From JAICMB01 sp035295125 (GTDB lineage: Bacteria > Acidobacteriota > Terriglobia > Bryobacterales > Bryobacteraceae): a stretch of DNA of 64,000 bases. Where the stretch lies: assembly GCA_035295125.1 (NCBI GenBank), contig DATGJP010000078.1, forward strand, positions 148,958-212,957, read 5' to 3'. Below are positions 1 through 9,601 of this stretch, piece by piece; positions within the stretch are counted from its first letter, which is position 1, and every line of letters starts with the position of its first letter. The notes under the pieces are model-generated. The model had not been told where the DNA came from, did no database searches, and saw only the letters and a program-made list of their open reading frames with translations. The translations under genes and the position numbers were made by a program.

Positions 1-1
1 C

Positions 2-1174
2 CGCATCGAAGCTTCGGAACGCCCCGTCGTAATGGCCGGCTCCGGCGTCCGGATTTCGGGCTCGATCGATTTGTTCCAGGAAGTGGCTGAAAAGCTCGGG
101 ATACCGGTCACCACGGCCTGGACCCACGACATTATTGCCACCGATCACCCGCTGTTTTGCGGCCGGCCGGGAACCATCGGCGACCGGGCAGGGAATTTCA
201 CGGTCCAGAATGCGGATACGCTGCTGGTTCTTGGGAGCCGGTTGAATATCCGCCAGGTCAGCTATAACTGGAAGGCTTTCGCGAGGTGCGCCTACAAGAT
301 TCAGGTCGATGCCGACGCCGCTGAGCTGGATAAGCCGACCGTTCGTGCCGACCTGCCGATCCACTGCGACGTCCGAGTATTTCTTGAAGAGCTGAACCGT
401 CAATTGGACGGCAAGACCTCGCGCCACAGCGGCTGGCTTCGTTGGTGCAAGCAGCGTCAGGCCCGCTATTCTGTCCTGGACGGCAAGACGTCCTCGGGCC
501 AGCTTCTCAACCCTTACCTGTTCGTCGATGAGCTCTACCGGCAGCTCGCCTCGGACGATGTCGTAGTCTGCGGGAACGCGACAGCCTGCATAGTGACGTA
601 CCAGACGGCGCGAATTCAGAAGGGTCAGCGGCTGATCAGCAATTCGGGCGCAGCTTCGATGGGTCATGACCTGCCGACGGCAATCGGCGCGGCGGTGGCG
701 CGTGATGGCGGCCGCGTGGTTTGCCTGGCCGGCGATGGCAGCCTGCAACTCAACATTCAGGAGCTGCAAACGCTGGCGCATCATTGCTGGCCGGTGAAGC
801 TGTTCGTGTTGAACAACAACGGCTACCTCTCGATCCGGACTACTCAGGAGTCGTTCTTCCAGAAGATGCTCGGCGAAAGCTCCGCCAGCGGGGTTTCATT
901 CCCAAACATCGTGAAACTTGCCAAGGCCTATGGCCTGCCGGCGATGACCGTAGACGCGAGCAATCATGCGGACGGCATCCGCACGGCGTTATCGACTCCC
1001 GGCCCCATGGTCTGCGAGGTGCTCCTCGACTCCGCCCAGCGTTTCGAGCCGCGCCTGGCCTCACGTCGTCTTCCCGATGGCCGTATGTACTCGCCGCCGC
1101 TGGAAGATATGTTCCCCTTCCTCGATCGCGAGGAGTTCGCCGAAAACCTGCTTATCCCTGCCATGGATGTATAG
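2..1174 (+). CDS. ThDP-dependent enzyme (acetolactate-synthase-like), 5' partial
   Basis: This is the central and C-terminal part of a thiamine-diphosphate enzyme. The reading frame is open to the left edge (codons before the first ATG at 32 read ASERPVV), so the N-terminal PYR domain lies outside the window. The visible central domain (VMAGSGVRISGS) is followed by the ThDP-binding domain with GDGSLQLNIQELQTL and then NNNGYLSI, the GDG...NN signature that holds Mg-ThDP. Family members decarboxylate a 2-keto acid and transfer the two-carbon unit. Its place at the head of a glycan locus that also has rfbF and rfbH suggests a sugar-modifying carboligase such as YerE rather than housekeeping IlvB, but this is inference. 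The stop codon is immediately followed by the ATG of the next gene. Confidence 0.85.
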   Translation, partial: RIEASERPVVMAGSGVRISGSIDLFQEVAEKLGIPVTTAWTHDIIATDHPLFCGRPGTIGDRAGNFTVQNADTLLVLGSRLNIRQVSYNWKAFARCAYKIQVDADAAELDKPTVRADLPIHCDVRVFLEELNRQLDGKTSRHSGWLRWCKQRQARYSVLDGKTSSGQLLNPYLFVDELYRQLASDDVVVCGNATACIVTYQTARIQKGQRLISNSGAASMGHDLPTAIGAAVARDGGRVVCLAGDGSLQLNIQELQTLAHHCWPVKLFVLNNNGYLSIRTTQESFFQKMLGESSASGVSFPNIVKLAKAYGLPAMTVDASNHADGIRTALSTPGPMVCEVLLDSAQRFEPRLASRRLPDGRMYSPPLEDMFPFLDREEFAENLLIPAMDV

Positions 1175-3022
1175 ATGACTGTAGAGACCCTGCCATCACC
1201 GCGCTCGGGCGCGGTCGAAACTCAAATTGTTCCGGAGGCTAGCGGCGTTGAGGCGCCGGGCAAGCTGTTGGGAGGCGTCTTCGCGGTCTCGGTGGTTGGG
1301 CTGTTCATGTGCCTGATCGTGAATCGTTATCTCCCGATCCAAGAGGGCTGGTTCAGTTACTACGCGCAGCTAATGCATGCGGGGAAGCTGCCATACCGCG
1401 ACTTTTACTTCTTTACGCAGCCCATTTCATTGGGGATCTCCTGGTTGGTTTACAGCATCAGCGACAAGATGATCTGGATGCGTTATTACGGGCTGGTTGA
1501 GCGCTTGTGCCTCACCGCGGCTCTCTACTATCTCATCTCCCGAAGATTCTCTGCCAAGGCATCCTTCTGGGCTACGGTTGTTCCGATACTTGTCTTTCTC
1601 TCGTATCGCTCCGAGGCTTTCTTCACATATCTCGTAACCTGTTGCCTGTTTTTCGTGCTGAGCCTGATCTGTCTTCTGTTGGCGCATCTGAAACCGGAGC
1701 GCGAGAGCGCATTGCTGCTGCTCGCCGGCGTGTTGTCGTCGCTAGCCTTTTTCTCGAAACAATCGAACGGTCTCATCGCCTGTGCGGTTATATTCTTCCT
1801 TGCGGCGGCCATGAGCCGTTCAATTCCCGATGCGGTTCGTCGCCTGCTTCTTTCCTGCGCCGGCTGGGCAATTCCTGCCGCGGCGGTCGTGTGGTGGCTA
1901 ATGTACCATCGCATCTTTCGTCTTTACCTGCAGCAGGTGTTCTTCGGCGCCTCGGCCTCAAAGGGAGGTGTTTGGGCGATTCTCTTCTCCTTTCTTGTCC
2001 GTGCAACGACTCCCTTTACTCTGGTCACCCTGCTACTCTTCACGGCCTATATCGGATGGAAACTGCGCAAACGCTCATTTCGGCTCGACCCGTTCGCAGA
2101 CGACTCCGATTCGGGCCCCAGGCTTCTCGTGGATGCCGCCGTGAGCGCGGCGTGCGTTCTGATTACCTATTTCCTGCCGCTTCCCTTTGGCTCAGGTCTC
2201 CTCATTCGAGAGTTCTTCTTGTGGATAGTTCGTTTGCTGTTCTGGTTCGGACTGGCGGCATTCCTCGTGTGTCTCGTGCAATTGTTCCGCAGGCGTTTTC
2301 AGCGTGATCCTTTCGTGCCCATCTTCGTCATCGGCGCCTTTAGTTGGGCGTATGGCTGCGGCCTCTCGTACCTGGTGGAACAACAGGCAATACTTTTTGT
2401 GTTCAGTGGAGTATTGGCGATGTCCTTTGACATGCTCAAAGCGCCGAAAGTCCACTTGAAACGCGATGTCGTGGCAATTTGTGCGTGCCTGTTGTGCCTG
2501 GTGTGCTGGCAAAAATTCGCAATCGCCTTTGATTGGACCGCCTGGCAAGAAGGCATTGCGGAAACGACCCGAGCCAGCCACTGGCCGCGCCTGGCGGGCT
2601 ATCGAACAGATGCCGCGGTTATGGCAAACATTGATTCCGTGCTGGATGTCATCGGCCACGCGTCTCAACCGGGCGACGCAGTCTTTACTTTTCCGTTCAT
2701 GCCGATATTCAATTACGTGACGAATCGGCCACAGCCAACATTTGCCCCCGTGCATTACTGGGACGTCTGCCCCGACGCAGTTGCTGAAGCCGATTCCCGA
2801 CGGGTGCTCGATGCCAAGCCGAAAGTGATCGTGTTTATGGGCTTTGAGGAAGATCTCTGGAGTCTTCACGAGGGTGCTTTCAGGGGTGGCCGTCGCAGTG
2901 GCCAGCGCGCCATTCAACAGGCGATCGATGATCTCGTGCGGTCTGGGGATTATGTGCACATCCGAAGCTGGAACGGCCCCTTTTATGAGGTTCCGGTACA
3001 TGTTTGGGCCAGGCGCAAATAA
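1175..3022 (+). CDS. Multi-pass membrane protein, probable lipid-linked-sugar glycosyltransferase (GT39/PMT-like)
   Basis: The 615-residue protein has about a dozen hydrophobic segments. A cytoplasmic start is followed by a membrane segment near residues 30-50 and then a first loop with EGWFSYYAQLMHAGKLPYRD, which resembles the acidic catalytic loop of PMT_2/ArnT-type glycosyltransferases. The C-terminal soluble part (about 460-615) includes DAVFTFPFMPIFNYVTNRP, typical of these enzymes. Such proteins move a sugar from a polyprenyl-phosphate carrier on the outer face of the inner membrane. The ATG directly follows the TAG of the ThDP gene, so the two are likely co-transcribed. The acceptor and donor cannot be told from the sequence. 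Confidence 0.7.
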   Translation: MTVETLPSPRSGAVETQIVPEASGVEAPGKLLGGVFAVSVVGLFMCLIVNRYLPIQEGWFSYYAQLMHAGKLPYRDFYFFTQPISLGISWLVYSISDKMIWMRYYGLVERLCLTAALYYLISRRFSAKASFWATVVPILVFLSYRSEAFFTYLVTCCLFFVLSLICLLLAHLKPERESALLLLAGVLSSLAFFSKQSNGLIACAVIFFLAAAMSRSIPDAVRRLLLSCAGWAIPAAAVVWWLMYHRIFRLYLQQVFFGASASKGGVWAILFSFLVRATTPFTLVTLLLFTAYIGWKLRKRSFRLDPFADDSDSGPRLLVDAAVSAACVLITYFLPLPFGSGLLIREFFLWIVRLLFWFGLAAFLVCLVQLFRRRFQRDPFVPIFVIGAFSWAYGCGLSYLVEQQAILFVFSGVLAMSFDMLKAPKVHLKRDVVAICACLLCLVCWQKFAIAFDWTAWQEGIAETTRASHWPRLAGYRTDAAVMANIDSVLDVIGHASQPGDAVFTFPFMPIFNYVTNRPQPTFAPVHYWDVCPDAVAEADSRRVLDAKPKVIVFMGFEEDLWSLHEGAFRGGRRSGQRAIQQAIDDLVRSGDYVHIRSWNGPFYEVPVHVWARRK

Positions 3023-3035
3023 GAGGAGTAGTCAA

Positions 3036-4268
3036 ATGCAATCGCAGATTCTCGCCACGAAGGCGGAGACAACCGACGCAGTCAACAGACCATGCCCAAT
3101 ATGTGAGTGCGCTCAACGCCATCATCTGTCGGAGCACACATTTGTGTTGCCCGAGGGGCATCCTCTCGAAAGCGGCTATGCCGTCGTTATATGTGATTCC
3201 TGCGGCTTTGCTTATGCCGATACTGTCGCTAACCAGGCAGCACACGACCGGTTTTATGCCCATCTGTCGAAGTATGAGGATCAGGTAACATCCACCGGCG
3301 GCGGCTATACGACGTGGGATGAACAGCGGTTGAGAGATGCCGCTCTGGTGATCAGCCGGTCCATTCCAACCACCGCGCGTATTCTCGACATCGGTTGCGC
3401 CAACGGAGGCCTGCTCGTAGAATTACGCCGCCTCGGCCACAAAGAGGTTTTTGGGATGGACCCTTCGGCGCTTTGTGTCCGTCACACGATTGCGAAGGAG
3501 ATCCGTGCGTGGGTGGGTTCTCTCTCGGCGATTGCCAGCGGCATGGGAGCGTTTGACTGTGTCATCCTTAGCCATGTTTTGGAGCACGTCCATGATCTTG
3601 CGGGCGCTCTGAAATCTGTTGGTAGTTTGTTGGAACCCGATGGCATCGTCTATGCCGAGGTTCCCGATGCCAGCCGCTACCACGATTTTCTGTATTCGCC
3701 GTTCCAGGATTTCAACACGGAGCACATCAACCACTTCTCGCCGCTTTGTCTGAGCAACCTCTTTCAAGTTCACGGTTTCCGGCAGAAGAATGGTGGCATA
3801 AAGGACATTGCCAGTTCCGAAGACAGTCTGACGCCAGCGCTCTATGGGGTGTTCGAAAAAGCGGACATGAGCGATCCGAAACTTCAACGGGACGAGGCAT
3901 TACATGAAGCGCTCACGGTGTATGTCGAGCGGTCGCGTGCGATGCTCACGCGAATCGACAGACGACTTCGTCAACAGCTTCATGAACAACAGCCCGTAAT
4001 TGTCTGGGGCACCGGCCAACTCACGATGAAGCTTCTCAGCGACACCGTATTAAAGGACCAGCCAATCACCGCATTCGTCGACAAGAACCCCGTGAACCAC
4101 GGCAGGATCTTGCGGCGAATTGCAATTGTGTCCCCGGAAGAGATTGCCCGTCAAAATTCCGAGGCTCCGATCGTAGTCGCTTCTTTACTCCACGGAAAAT
4201 CCATCGAGCGGGATATTCGAGGGCAGTACGGACTCAGGAATCCGTTAGTGTCCCTGAGTCTTCAGTGA
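3036..4268 (+). CDS. SAM-dependent methyltransferase, sugar C-methyltransferase type
   Basis: The start chosen is ATG 3036, preceded by AAGAGGAG at about 3021-3028. The frame is open further upstream but would overlap the preceding gene by 180 bases. The protein has 410 residues. An N-terminal zinc-binding module shows CPIC and then CDSCGFAYAD. A class I Rossmann fold follows with ILDIGCANGG and later HVLEHVHD. The C-terminal domain (WGTGQLTMKLL, AFVDKNP) matches the C-terminal module of NovU/TylC3-type C-methyltransferases. These enzymes usually methylate carbon 3 or 5 of an NDP-4-keto sugar. In this locus a deoxysugar substrate is a reasonable inference. The last 7 bases overlap the convergent NeuB gene. 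Confidence 0.8.
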   Translation: MQSQILATKAETTDAVNRPCPICECAQRHHLSEHTFVLPEGHPLESGYAVVICDSCGFAYADTVANQAAHDRFYAHLSKYEDQVTSTGGGYTTWDEQRLRDAALVISRSIPTTARILDIGCANGGLLVELRRLGHKEVFGMDPSALCVRHTIAKEIRAWVGSLSAIASGMGAFDCVILSHVLEHVHDLAGALKSVGSLLEPDGIVYAEVPDASRYHDFLYSPFQDFNTEHINHFSPLCLSNLFQVHGFRQKNGGIKDIASSEDSLTPALYGVFEKADMSDPKLQRDEALHEALTVYVERSRAMLTRIDRRLRQQLHEQQPVIVWGTGQLTMKLLSDTVLKDQPITAFVDKNPVNHGRILRRIAIVSPEEIARQNSEAPIVVASLLHGKSIERDIRGQYGLRNPLVSLSLQ

Positions 4269-5509
4269 ACGCGTACCTTAACACCCGCTTCTTCGTTCAC
4301 CGTCGTATTTGATTCGAGCGCCTTTGCCATCGAGGCCAGTGAACTCGTCGTGTCGGCAGGGGGCTGTGGGTCGATACCGCGGTTGTATATTATCGACCTC
4401 AGATCTTCGCTCTGCATATGCGGACCGTCGATCATATCCAGAAGAATCGGTTGGTCCGGCTCGCAGTCTTTCACGAGCATCTCCCCATGCATCAGCTCGC
4501 GGCACGAGAGCTGCCCCTTCAACAGCGGTATCGCAAGATAAAACGCATCTTCGGTGAGCGGCTCACCCGCCTTGAGCGGCCGTTTTGCATACAATCCGCG
4601 GACGAGCGAGTCGAGGTACCGAATCTCCTTCTCGGGCGGAATCCGGCGCTGTGTACCCGGCGCTCCACACAACAAACGCGCGTGATGCCACGCCTTAAAC
4701 CAGGCATCAATCTGGTGCGGCAGCGAACAGTAGGGCGATACCGGCGCGCCGTCCATCTGTATATCGATGTGCCGTTCGAATGTTCTTGCGCCTTTAGCGT
4801 AGGCCACCAGGATCGAGTCTTTCCAGTCCTGGTGCTCATGTGTCGAGAAGCCGATCACGTTATCCGGGTAACGATCGCGCAGGAAATCAATCTGATTCAG
4901 TTCGAGCTCGCTGTTTTCGCTCGGGTAGATCGAAACGCAGTGGTTGATCGCCAGGGGGATACTACGATTCGCGAAGAAGGTCACCATGTCGTCAATGTCC
5001 TTCTGCGACGACCCGCCGGTGGACACGATTACCGGTTTGCGCATCACCGCAATCTTCTCGAGGAGTAGCCAGTCGTTGATATCGGAACTGGCAATCTTGA
5101 TGATTGGGATATCCAGTTCCTCGCAAAGGTCGACCGAACGCTCATCGAAGGGCGTGGCCATCGGAATACAGCCGCCCTGCACAATGGCGTCCACCAGGGT
5201 TGCGAACTGCTCCTTCTTCAAGGCGGTTGTCAGAGTCTTATTGATATACCGGATGTCGGTTCGGTCCCGGTAATCCCGGTGGACGAACGAATCGACGTCG
5301 CGAAACTGCAACTTAATAGCAGCACGGACGTTGTTGAACCTTACCATGCGGCAATGCTCGGCAATGATGCGGAGCCCCCGATCCACCCGTCCGAGGTGAT
5401 TGTTCGCCAACTCCAGGACGAAAAGATCTCCAAAGAGGGTGTGCGCGGCTGAAATCAGCGATTCTGCCGGATTGCGGAATACGCGAAGCCGGCGCAGGTT
5501 CGTGGCCAT
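4262..5509 (-). CDS. neuB: NeuB-family sialic-acid-type synthase
   Basis: This 415-residue enzyme belongs to the N-acetylneuraminate synthase family, which condenses phosphoenolpyruvate with an N-acyl-hexosamine to give a nonulosonic acid. Visible family features are LELANNHLGRVDRG at the start of the TIM barrel, KLQFRDVDSF, TPFDERSVD, IIKIASSDINDW, PVIVSTGG and FSTHEHQDW. A C-terminal SAF/antifreeze-like domain reads KRPLKAGEPLT. It is the only minus-strand gene between two plus-strand runs, convergent with the methyltransferase (7-base overlap) and divergent from the GT2 at 5647. No NeuA (CMP transferase) or NeuC is visible, so the product (sialic, legionaminic, pseudaminic or other) is unknown. 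Confidence 0.85.
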   Translation of the reverse strand: MATNLRRLRVFRNPAESLISAAHTLFGDLFVLELANNHLGRVDRGLRIIAEHCRMVRFNNVRAAIKLQFRDVDSFVHRDYRDRTDIRYINKTLTTALKKEQFATLVDAIVQGGCIPMATPFDERSVDLCEELDIPIIKIASSDINDWLLLEKIAVMRKPVIVSTGGSSQKDIDDMVTFFANRSIPLAINHCVSIYPSENSELELNQIDFLRDRYPDNVIGFSTHEHQDWKDSILVAYAKGARTFERHIDIQMDGAPVSPYCSLPHQIDAWFKAWHHARLLCGAPGTQRRIPPEKEIRYLDSLVRGLYAKRPLKAGEPLTEDAFYLAIPLLKGQLSCRELMHGEMLVKDCEPDQPILLDMIDGPHMQSEDLRSIIYNRGIDPQPPADTTSSLASMAKALESNTTVNEEAGVKVRVH

Positions 5510-5646
5510 AAGAGCTCTCCCGGGAGCGAAGTTCTTTTACCGGCGTGATATCCGGCTCTTATGTATCGGTCGGGCGGCCGCAACTCTTTACGACCGTATC
5601 TGTTAGCGGTAAAGAAATAGTCTGAAACTGCCGATCTGTTCTCAGA

Positions 5647-6489
5647 ATGGCGCAACTGGCCCAGCAACCTATCCATACTCTTTCCGTGGTCGCTCTCTTC
5701 TACAACGAGGAGGCCAGCGTCGAACAAGTGATTCGCGAGGCTCACGCAGTGCTCCGAGGCATCGGCGAGGACTTCGAAATTGTCGCCATTCAAAACGGCT
5801 CCACCGATCGAACTCCGGAAATCCTTTCACGGCTTTGCACTGAGCTTCCGGAACTCCGCGTTCTGGCGATTCCGGTAAACCGCGGCGCAGGCTACGGAGC
5901 GGTCCGAGGATGGCGCGACGCCAGAGCGCGGTATGTTATCGGCGTTTCCGGCGATGGACAGGTCGACCTGCAGGCGATCCCCCGAATGTACGAACTTATG
6001 CTCGCAACGGGCGCCGATCTGGCTTATGGGCGCCGCACCAGCCGGCCTGATGGTAGGAAAAGGGCCGTCATATCCTTTGCCTATAACCTGCTCGTCCGCT
6101 TGCTGTTTGGTATTCGCTCCCAAGACATGAACGGGCTGCCGAAAATACTGACCGAACGAGCCCTGTCCGGAATGCAGCTTCAAAGTGAAGACCACTTTCT
6201 GGAATGCGAAATGATGCTGAAAGCCCAGAAGATGGGGCTGGCGATGTGTTCAGTGGACGTGGAGTTCCGAAAACGTAAAGGTGGACGCTCGTCCGTGAAT
6301 TGGAAGGATTGTGTCGACTACCTCGAGCATCTCGCCTGTATCCGGCTGGGCATTAACGATCAGTGGGGAATGAGAGACGTTCCCCGGCTTTCGCGGCGCG
6401 CCAGGTGGGTTCATTGTCCCAATGGGGTAGAAGATCTGGCTGAGATTCGAACCGGTCAGGCTGTTACCGCCAATCTTCCGCGCGCCTAA
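5647..6489 (+). CDS. GT2-family glycosyltransferase, dolichol-phosphate-mannose-synthase-like
   Basis: This is a 280-residue GT-A fold glycosyltransferase. The N-terminus VVALFYNEEASVEQV is followed by the nucleotide-binding stretch NGSTDRTPEIL and by GVSGDGQVD, the DxD-like metal site with one Asp altered (GDGQVD). SQDMNGLPK corresponds to the DPFTGFR-type loop of DPM1/GtrB enzymes. No C-terminal membrane pair is evident, so it is probably cytosolic or peripheral. It likely transfers a sugar from an NDP donor to a polyprenyl phosphate, supplying the membrane glycosyltransferases nearby. It reads away from the divergent NeuB gene; 137 bases separate the two starts. Confidence 0.8.
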   Translation: MAQLAQQPIHTLSVVALFYNEEASVEQVIREAHAVLRGIGEDFEIVAIQNGSTDRTPEILSRLCTELPELRVLAIPVNRGAGYGAVRGWRDARARYVIGVSGDGQVDLQAIPRMYELMLATGADLAYGRRTSRPDGRKRAVISFAYNLLVRLLFGIRSQDMNGLPKILTERALSGMQLQSEDHFLECEMMLKAQKMGLAMCSVDVEFRKRKGGRSSVNWKDCVDYLEHLACIRLGINDQWGMRDVPRLSRRARWVHCPNGVEDLAEIRTGQAVTANLPRA

Positions 6490-6548
6490 AGGTCACTCTC
6501 GAAGGGCCGATCTTCCCAATTGGAGCCACTTCGCGAAGTGCACTCACA

Positions 6549-8648
6549 GTGTCATTCAGCAATTACACACTCATCGATCTAGCCCGGGTCTCGGCAGGCT
6601 TCGGGCTGTTTGCCTTATTTGCACTCCTGCCAGGCTACGTGATCGGATGGCTCTCAAATATCCTGTCTTTCCGGGAACGGCCATTTCGCGAGAAAGTCCT
6701 GCTGGCGCTGGCTGGTTCCGCTGCCGTGTCTCCTTTGCTGGTATATCTCGCCGGCCGTATGGGTGGGTTCGCTGTTATTTGGGCGATCTTCGCGATGCTT
6801 GCCGTAGCGGGCATGGCTCTCATCGTTCTCGATCTCAGCCGCGAGAAACGGCCGTTCTCGGGCACTCGTTTGCCGATGCTGGCGGCACTCGGATGGATCG
6901 TGGTCGCACTCATCGCCATGGTCGACTTCGGATGGAAAGATCGACTCTACGTGAGTTACACCGGGTTTGATCTGTCGGTTCGGACGGAGTTTACCGACGC
7001 AATCGCCCGCACTGGAGTCACACCGGCCAACCCGTTCTTTTTCCCCGGGCACCCCGTGCCCCTGCGCTATCACTACTTCTGGTTCTTGCCGTGCGCACTG
7101 GTGGAGAACATCAGCGGTGGATGGGTTGGTCCGAGCGACGCGATCATTGCCGCTTCCATATGGGGTGGCTTTGCACTGTTCGCTTTGCTGACCCTTTACG
7201 TGTGGCGATTCCGCCAGGTGGACGGACCGCCCTCTTCGCGGCGGTCCTGGGTTGCTATGGCGCTGGTATGGGTGATGGGCCTCGATATTATTCCGGTGCT
7301 TCTTTACATCCCTCTCGGGTACATCTGCTTCACGCCGGATTCCTGGAACAATGAGGTCGCAGGCTGGTTTCATTCGCTATTGTCGGCGCCCCATCATGTT
7401 GCGGCGGCGGTTGCCTGCCTCACGGCTTTCCTGGCGTTGTGGACGAGCGAGGGGCAATCACGCGGCACACAGATCGGCTCAATGATTGTTGCCGGTATGG
7501 GCTTCGCCTGTTCGGCGGGGCTGTCCATCTATGTGTCGCTGGTTTTCGCGGCCAGCATGTTTGTTCTGGCCGTAATCACGATCTGGAAGCGATGGTGGCC
7601 CGATACTATACGCATTGCGTGCGCGAGCGCTCTCGCAGTGGTTTTCGCCCTGCCTTATCTCGTCGTATTGATGGCTTCTCACGGACGTGGAGGCAGTGAT
7701 CACGTGATTTCGCCTACGATCCGGGAGTTCTACCCCGTGCAATGGCTCCTCCACGACGGCCTCAACGTGGGTTGGCCCGCAATCGCCGCGGTGAACGCCT
7801 TGCTCTTACCCCTAAACTACGCCTTCGAATTGGGTCTTTTCCTACTCGTGGCCGTGCTTCAGTTCATGAGATATTCGCGGCGTCGGACTCCACTCGGTCG
7901 CAAGGATTGGGCCGAAATCGTGTTGATCAGCGTTCCGGTCCTCATATGCACGTTCTTTCGATCGAGTCTCGTCAACGGCAATGACCTGGGTTGGCGCGGT
8001 TTCCTGGTCGCGCAGTTCGTGCTGATCCTCTGGGCGATCGATTACGTCAGGTTGGCGTTTCGGAAATCATTCAAACTGCGGCGTATCCGGCGCTGGATCT
8101 CCGTGTCCGTGTGGATCGGATTGGCGGGCACGGGGTATGCGTTCGTGGTGAGCCGCGCCTATGTTCCTATGATCGATGCCGGACTGGTCCGCGCAACTCC
8201 TCGATTCCTGGGGTCGGACCATTCCATCGGCAGGCGCACGTTTGCGCTGCGTGAGACCTATAACTGGGTAAACCAACATTTCCCCCGCTCGGCCGTCGTT
8301 CTCATCAATCCGAACACCGATCACGATGTGCAGTACGGGCTCTATGCCAAACGGCAGGGGGTTGCGACGGACTTCACTTGTGGGACTACTTTCGGCGGTT
8401 CCTTTGATACCTGCCGGCAGATGCTGTCCCTGATTCGCCCCGTCTTTAATGACCCGACGGCCGCCGATCGCATCGACCTCGACGCGCTGTGCCGCGACTA
8501 CTCGGCCGGCCTGATCGTGGTCAAGGATAACGACCCTTCCTGGCGTAGTTCTCAAAGTTGGGTCTGGCGCCGAACGCCAGTCTACTCCAGCGAGTTTTCG
8601 AGAGTATTTGCGTGCAATGCGCCGGCGGCGCGTGCCGGTCTCAAGTGA
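6549..8648 (+). CDS. Large multi-pass membrane protein of the glycan locus
   Basis: The 699-residue protein starts at GTG 6549 and opens directly into a hydrophobic segment (FGLFALFALLPGYVIGW). About 12-14 membrane segments are visible. A large loop near 140-180 contains FTDAIARTGVTPANPFFFPG and then YHYFWF, like the first extracytoplasmic loop of GT-C-type transferases and DUF2298-like proteins. The C-terminal soluble part has NWVNQHFPRSAVVLINP. It may be a polyprenol-linked sugar transferase, but no decisive motif is visible and the family is not firmly recognised. The last 67 bases overlap the convergent gene at 8582-9595. Confidence 0.6.
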   Translation: MSFSNYTLIDLARVSAGFGLFALFALLPGYVIGWLSNILSFRERPFREKVLLALAGSAAVSPLLVYLAGRMGGFAVIWAIFAMLAVAGMALIVLDLSREKRPFSGTRLPMLAALGWIVVALIAMVDFGWKDRLYVSYTGFDLSVRTEFTDAIARTGVTPANPFFFPGHPVPLRYHYFWFLPCALVENISGGWVGPSDAIIAASIWGGFALFALLTLYVWRFRQVDGPPSSRRSWVAMALVWVMGLDIIPVLLYIPLGYICFTPDSWNNEVAGWFHSLLSAPHHVAAAVACLTAFLALWTSEGQSRGTQIGSMIVAGMGFACSAGLSIYVSLVFAASMFVLAVITIWKRWWPDTIRIACASALAVVFALPYLVVLMASHGRGGSDHVISPTIREFYPVQWLLHDGLNVGWPAIAAVNALLLPLNYAFELGLFLLVAVLQFMRYSRRRTPLGRKDWAEIVLISVPVLICTFFRSSLVNGNDLGWRGFLVAQFVLILWAIDYVRLAFRKSFKLRRIRRWISVSVWIGLAGTGYAFVVSRAYVPMIDAGLVRATPRFLGSDHSIGRRTFALRETYNWVNQHFPRSAVVLINPNTDHDVQYGLYAKRQGVATDFTCGTTFGGSFDTCRQMLSLIRPVFNDPTAADRIDLDALCRDYSAGLIVVKDNDPSWRSSQSWVWRRTPVYSSEFSRVFACNAPAARAGLK

Positions 8649-9595
8649 CGTCCGTTACTCTTTCCGGCGAGCCACAAGGCCGGAATGCCCCAGAGCAGGA
8701 AGATCAACACTCCGCTCGCCTGTAGGATCAGAACATACCCGAGTGCCTGGCCATGAGCCAGGCCCAACGGCTCCAGCACGGAGACGGCAACGAATTGAGA
8801 GAATCCGACGTTTCCTGGAGTAGCTGGAATTGCGCTGGAAAGCCCGAGAACCGCGAGCAGCAGGAAAGCGCTCCCTATCGAAATGGGCAGATCGAGCGCC
8901 CGGCCAACGATGGTCGTACCCAGAACATCGAGGATCCAGATCAACGGCGTCAAGAGTCCGAAAGTTGAAGCCCGCTTCACGTTGTGCAACGCTCGCACAC
9001 CACAGACAGCGTGCTCCGTCAGCCCGGCAAGACGTCCACGGATTGCGGGCGGAGTCATTCCCACCAATCGCAGACACTGGGCCTCCAGACGCGGCAATAG
9101 TACGATTCCTAAAACGCCTACGCCGCTCGCCAGCGCAACGGTTCGGCTCGCCTGGACCATCCAGTGCGGAGCCTGGCCCATCGTGAGTAGTGCGAGCAGG
9201 GCGGCGAGCGCCAGCGCCGCCGCATCAAAAACCCGCTCCGTAAGCGTGGTCGCCAGAAGAAATGACTGGCTCAGCCCCGAGTTGCGCGCGACCATTGTGG
9301 ATCGCACAAGCTCACCGGCGCGGGCGGGAAGCAAAGTGTTGGCCAGGTAGCCGCCGCTGGCAGCCCAGAAGACGGTCATATACTCCACGTCGGCCCTCGC
9401 GCTCAACAAAGAGCGCCAGCGCATCGCGCGCAAAGCCAATGAGGTGGTGCCCAACAGGAGGCCGATCGCAATCAGCCCCGGTTGCGCATGAAGGACTCCA
9501 TCCAGGAACTGCCGCCAGTCCGTATGGCGCAGCGCCAGAAACACGAAAAGGGGCGTCAGCAGCAGCGGAATCAACGAGCCCAGACGCCTGCCCAT
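8582..9595 (-). CDS. Lysylphosphatidylglycerol-synthase-like / flippase-like integral membrane protein (UPF0104)
   Basis: The protein has 337 residues and about eight membrane segments. It has the conserved UPF0104/TIGR00374 core: RAMRWRSLL, then GYLANTLLPARAGELVRS, then TLTERVFDAAAL, and late in the protein AIPATPGNVGFSQF. Proteins with only this membrane domain are thought to translocate lipid-linked substrates, but the substrate is usually unknown. It is the last gene of the minus-strand block and starts 6 bases after the rfbH stop, so it is probably co-transcribed with the CDP-sugar genes. Its 3' end overlaps the convergent membrane gene by 67 bases, so both C-termini use the same DNA. 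Confidence 0.82.
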   Translation of the reverse strand: MGRRLGSLIPLLLTPLFVFLALRHTDWRQFLDGVLHAQPGLIAIGLLLGTTSLALRAMRWRSLLSARADVEYMTVFWAASGGYLANTLLPARAGELVRSTMVARNSGLSQSFLLATTLTERVFDAAALALAALLALLTMGQAPHWMVQASRTVALASGVGVLGIVLLPRLEAQCLRLVGMTPPAIRGRLAGLTEHAVCGVRALHNVKRASTFGLLTPLIWILDVLGTTIVGRALDLPISIGSAFLLLAVLGLSSAIPATPGNVGFSQFVAVSVLEPLGLAHGQALGYVLILQASGVLIFLLWGIPALWLAGKSNGRHLRPARAAGALHANTLENSLE

Positions 9596-9601
9596 GGGTC
9601 G

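Noticed and set aside
721..1242. Second plus-strand frame of 173 codons inside the ThDP gene
   Set aside because: The ThDP frame has clear cofactor motifs over the same DNA; this is an Arg/Gly-rich shadow.
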